Shown here: positions 61,575 through 64,000 of the stretch, piece after piece | Layout: the number at the start of each line of letters is the position of its first letter | How positions within the stretch are numbered: the first letter of the stretch is position 1 | Assembly: GCF_020089865.1 (NCBI RefSeq) | Contig: NZ_JAIRBM010000014.1 | Span: forward strand, 60,334-124,333 | Origin: Microvirga puerhi | GTDB lineage: Bacteria > Pseudomonadota > Alphaproteobacteria > Rhizobiales > Beijerinckiaceae | Length of the DNA stretch: 64,000 nt | Direction of reading: 5' to 3' | Translations under genes and position numbers: made by a program | Notes under the pieces: model-generated | What the model was told of the DNA's origin: nothing | The model's database searches: none | The model's input: only the letters and a program-made list of their open reading frames with translations

Positions 61575-61731
61575 AAGGGTCTCATTCTCCATCATGGGTG
61601 TCCTCGGCGCCTCCGACGTCAACATCGCTGCCATCCACGCTTAGGTGGCGGGAGGTTGCACGGCTCGAGACAAGGGAATGAACAAGATGGTGCGGCGCGT
61701 AGTGATCAGAACACCGAAGGACCGCTTTGGG

Positions 61732-62949
61732 TCAAACGGAGAAGTTCCAGGAGTACCGCGAAGGTCTGCTTAGCGTCCGTGATCTGCCCTCCCCTCCCTC
61801 CCCTTTGTAAGCCGCGATGAACTCTGTCGTCCGGCAGCCCTCAGACGATCCCCAGGCTCTGTATCGGGTTCGGCCAGTGAGTTCGCGCGGCCTTGCCCCG
61901 CCGAGCTGGGCCAGCATCAGGTCGACCGCCTTCGGCGTGACCTGCAAAAGCTTGGCGGCGAGCGGCACGGTGACCAGAGGGCGTGAGAGAAACAACTTTA
62001 CCAGCTCCGGCAACCTGGAGTTCGAGCAGGTCTTGGCCGTCACCCAGTCCATCAGCTCACGCGCCAGGAGCAGGCGGTCAAGATCCTTCTCACCGAGCGC
62101 AATGGCCTCTTCGACCACGGTGCAGAAACCCTGAAGCCTCTCTGATGCCCCTTCCCTGCCCTGCGGCCGAAACTTGGCTTGCTTGAACCCGGCGGCCAGC
62201 GGCAGCAGATGATGCGTCAGCCCTCTCGCTCGCAGAATGGCCGCGGCGAGGATCAATCCGAGCCACGGCAGACGGGGATAGAGATTAAGATCGAGCCAAG
62301 CCTGCCAGGCCACGGCTGCCGCCGCGATGGCCGGCCAGTGGCTGGTGCGCTGGACCACGTCGAGCCACAGGTCCTCGGCCTCGGCGTCGTCCTGATCCGG
62401 CGCATAGACCAGCGGCAAGCGGCTTTTCGGCAGTGGGGTTTCACCTGCCAGCACTTGGCTCGTGCGCTCGAGCAAGGCATTGATGGCGGCAAAGTGCGCC
62501 GCCCACGGATCGGCATCGTTGGCCAACGGTGGATAGGCCATCTCGTCGTCCGGATCAGGCCTCGCCTTCGTGCGCGACTGTTCCGCCTCGGTTTTGAGCG
62601 GACCGATGCCACGCAGGGCCGCCAAGCCGTCAATCGAGAGAGGCCAAGGTGCCTTACGGGCGAGTGCCGTACGGCGCGCTCTCAGTGCGGCGGCGCGGGT
62701 GAGCTCGTGCGTGGGATGGCGCACGTCCATACCGGCATCGTGCAGGACCAGATCGCCAACATCGACCAGTTGCCCATCAAGAAGGAGGGCCCGTACCGCT
62801 TCCGTCAGGTCGCAGCGCGACTGCCAGCCGGCCGACAGGTCGGAGGCTACTAGCTGCGCGTCGAGGCGCAGGATGCGGATGGCCACCTGCTCGAGGCGAC
62901 CGGCGATCGCCTCCTACGGCAGGTCCGGCAGATCATAGGTTTTGGCCGC
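61732..62949 (-). pseudogene. DUF1612/HTH (RHE_PE00001-like) plasmid-type protein, interrupted by amber codon
   Basis: The open part (61732-62886) reads LVDVGDLVLHDAGMDVRHPTHELTRAAALRARR, a helical middle, and a C-terminal HTH (PLAAKLLQVTPKAVDLMLAQLGGARPRELTGRTRYRAWG), as in plasmid-borne DUF1612/HTH proteins of rhizobia. Upstream the frame continues as TYDLPDLP, then a TAG at 62913-62915 where the homologous fragment at 48771-48925 has Trp, then EAIAGRLEQVAIRIL. The gene therefore lost its N-terminus to a nonsense mutation. The tail after AWG also differs from the usual end. Function unknown. Confidence 0.7.
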
Positions 62950-63519
62950 CAGCGGTGCCTCATCCTCGAACTCAACTCCCCTGCCCTCAAACACCGCAGT
63001 ATCCTTAATCGCTAAGTCATTGGCGATAAATAGCATAGCTTGCATGGACGAAGCTAAGCAAGCGTTTGCTACGGTCTGACCTGCGGCCAACGAGCGGCGT
63101 CAGTGCTGCGATCCGGCAGTGCGGTAGCGGACGCTGTCTTGAGCCGTCAAGGCGCCGCGCGGCACACCGTTGTGGCGCCGCGCGAACGCAGAAGCCCTTA
63201 TTTTAAGCCATTTTTGCGCAGCGAAGGATAGTCCCTTCCAGGGCGGGCGGTTAAACAAAAGCCTCAAACCACGTCATCAAACGACCGGTTGCGGATAACT
63301 TCCAAATTTGTGCAGATAATCTGTACGGTCCGATGTTGACGGAGCAGCGATGCAGCATGTCAATCTCGTCGGCATTCCGTTTCTGAACCTTGCGTTGAGA
63401 CGGCCCATTCGCCAGTGCCGGCCGAGCCGAAGGAGCGATGCTCACCCCTTACGCCAGCCGTTCAACCGTCTCCTCATAGCACCAAGCATATAACGTTTTA
63501 TCTTCCGTGTGCCCCCTCG
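62950..63519. other. Gene-free stretch
   Basis: About 570 bp. The first ~100 bp may extend the DUF1612 frame upstream (VEFEDEAPLAAKTYDLP). Beyond that, nothing recognised. Confidence 0.35.
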
Positions 63520-63898
63520 TCTCTCCTGATCGGTTACGCCCGAGCCGCTACCGGCGAGCAGGCTACGAACCCTCAGACGTGCGAGTTGCACGGCGCAGGC
63601 TGCACAGTCATTCATCGGGAGCATGCCTCTGGCTCAGCTCAGGCCCGGCGATCCTAACTCAGATCTTGAGAACCATCGGCCCCGGCGAGACGCCGGTGCT
63701 GGCTCGCCTCGACCGCTTGGCCGCTTCATGAAGCACCACCTGGAAGTCATAGAAGGCCTTGAAAGTCGCAGCGCCCATTTTTGCTGTCTACGTGAGCTGG
63801 TCGGCACCTCGATTTCTCAGGGCACGTTCTCCTTGCAAGTCCTCGAGGCGGTCGCGCAACTCGAGCGTGTCTTAGAGCGCCTAACAAAACTGGCGTGA
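63520..63898 (+). pseudogene. Serine recombinase (resolvase) relic with frameshifts
   Basis: Pieces of a resolvase N-terminal domain follow one another in different frames: LIGYARAATGEQATNPQTCEL and GCTVIHREHASG in one frame, an arginine/proline segment, then HHLEVIEGLESRSAHF, LQVLEAVAQLERVLERLTKLA in another. These match the YARVSTDEQ, catalytic-domain and helix E parts of Tn3-type resolvases. Dead gene; marks a former transposon or plasmid resolution system. Confidence 0.75.
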
Positions 63899-63913
63899 GT
63901 GCGTTGGTTTGGC

Positions 63914-64000
63914 ATGGCCCAACCTCTTGTTTCCAAAGCTCTGTGGGCGGCCGTTGAGCCGCTCCTGCCGCCGGAGCCCGCCAAGCCCAGAGGTGGAAGA
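63914..64000 (+). CDS. IS5-type transposase, cut by window end
   Basis: Starts MAQPLVSKALWAAVEPLL and continues PPEPAKPRGGR to the last base, the usual opening of IS5-family (IS1031-like) OrfA/transposase. Only 29 codons are visible. Completeness cannot be judged. Confidence 0.7.
   Translation, partial: MAQPLVSKALWAAVEPLLPPEPAKPRGGR

Noticed and set aside
1..64000. CRISPR array, tRNA or rRNA genes, replication origin
   Set aside because: No regularly spaced direct repeats, no cloverleaf-like or rRNA-like sequence and no rep genes were recognised.

Overview
The window looks like accessory DNA of a high-GC alphaproteobacterium of the Hyphomicrobiales (Rhizobiales), perhaps a Microvirga/Methylobacterium/Bosea-type soil organism. 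This rests on the number of solute-binding-protein transporters, a PhnW-PhnA-PhnY phosphonate pathway of the Sinorhizobium type, a HisKA_2-type histidine kinase, a DUF1612/HTH plasmid-type protein and several IS6-family elements. No rRNA, tRNA, CRISPR array or replication origin was seen. The genus is inference.

Layout. 1-2331: an IS6-family relic, a flavodiiron-type metallo-beta-lactamase protein and an intact IS6-family element. 2340-14774: a HisKA_2-type histidine kinase, then two transport and catabolic gene groups. One is a D-aminopeptidase-like serine hydrolase with a peptide-type binding protein. The other is a polar amino-acid ABC transporter with a LysR regulator and a convergent operon of aldolase, a decarboxylase-like periplasmic-fold protein and an M20 amidohydrolase. 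14927-15748: a second complete IS6-family element. 16457-31922: a nearly complete 2-aminoethylphosphonate (AEP) island. It has a three-gene ABC importer, an EamA-type membrane protein, phnW-phnA-phnY, a LysR regulator, a FAD/GcvT oxidoreductase, a DeoR regulator and a PbfA-like 1-hydroxy-AEP ammonia-lyase. 32109-37445: an internally deleted transposase, an HxlR-regulated operon (double DUF1428, two VOC proteins, a DHFR-like protein) and a SET protein. 37852-44441: two family-3 binding proteins without permease, an unusual M28 peptidase, a frameshifted M20 amidase and a GntR regulator, preceded by the stump of an ABC ATPase. 44494-50473: lytic transglycosylase, HigBA-like toxin-antitoxin pair, HAD phosphatase plus APH-like kinase, AI-2E transporter. 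50771-61574: an envelope-centred set of small lipoproteins, a K+-channel-like protein, an HdeA-like protein, a TPR regulator, a DUF1254 protein, a beta-barrel and an LssY_C protein. 61732-64000: decayed plasmid-type DUF1612 gene, resolvase relic, start of an IS5-type transposase.

How the genes work together. In the AEP island the importer brings in AEP, PhnW transaminates it to phosphonoacetaldehyde, PhnY oxidises that to phosphonoacetate and PhnA cleaves the C-P bond to acetate and phosphate. The PbfA-like lyase would feed (R)-1-hydroxy-AEP into phosphonoacetaldehyde. The FAD/GcvT enzyme, placed between the two regulators, is the least explained member and could remove N-methyl groups from a related substrate.

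The least described structures are non-coding. At least four copies of a ~125-140 bp MITE-like element carry ~25 bp inverted ends (36284, 37743, 45362, 50499), with a collapsed hairpin derivative at 44494. A recurring GTAA-[AC]-[CT]TAC site, embedded in longer duplicated promoter segments, lies upstream of several envelope genes between 51 and 57 kb and suggests a small local regulon.
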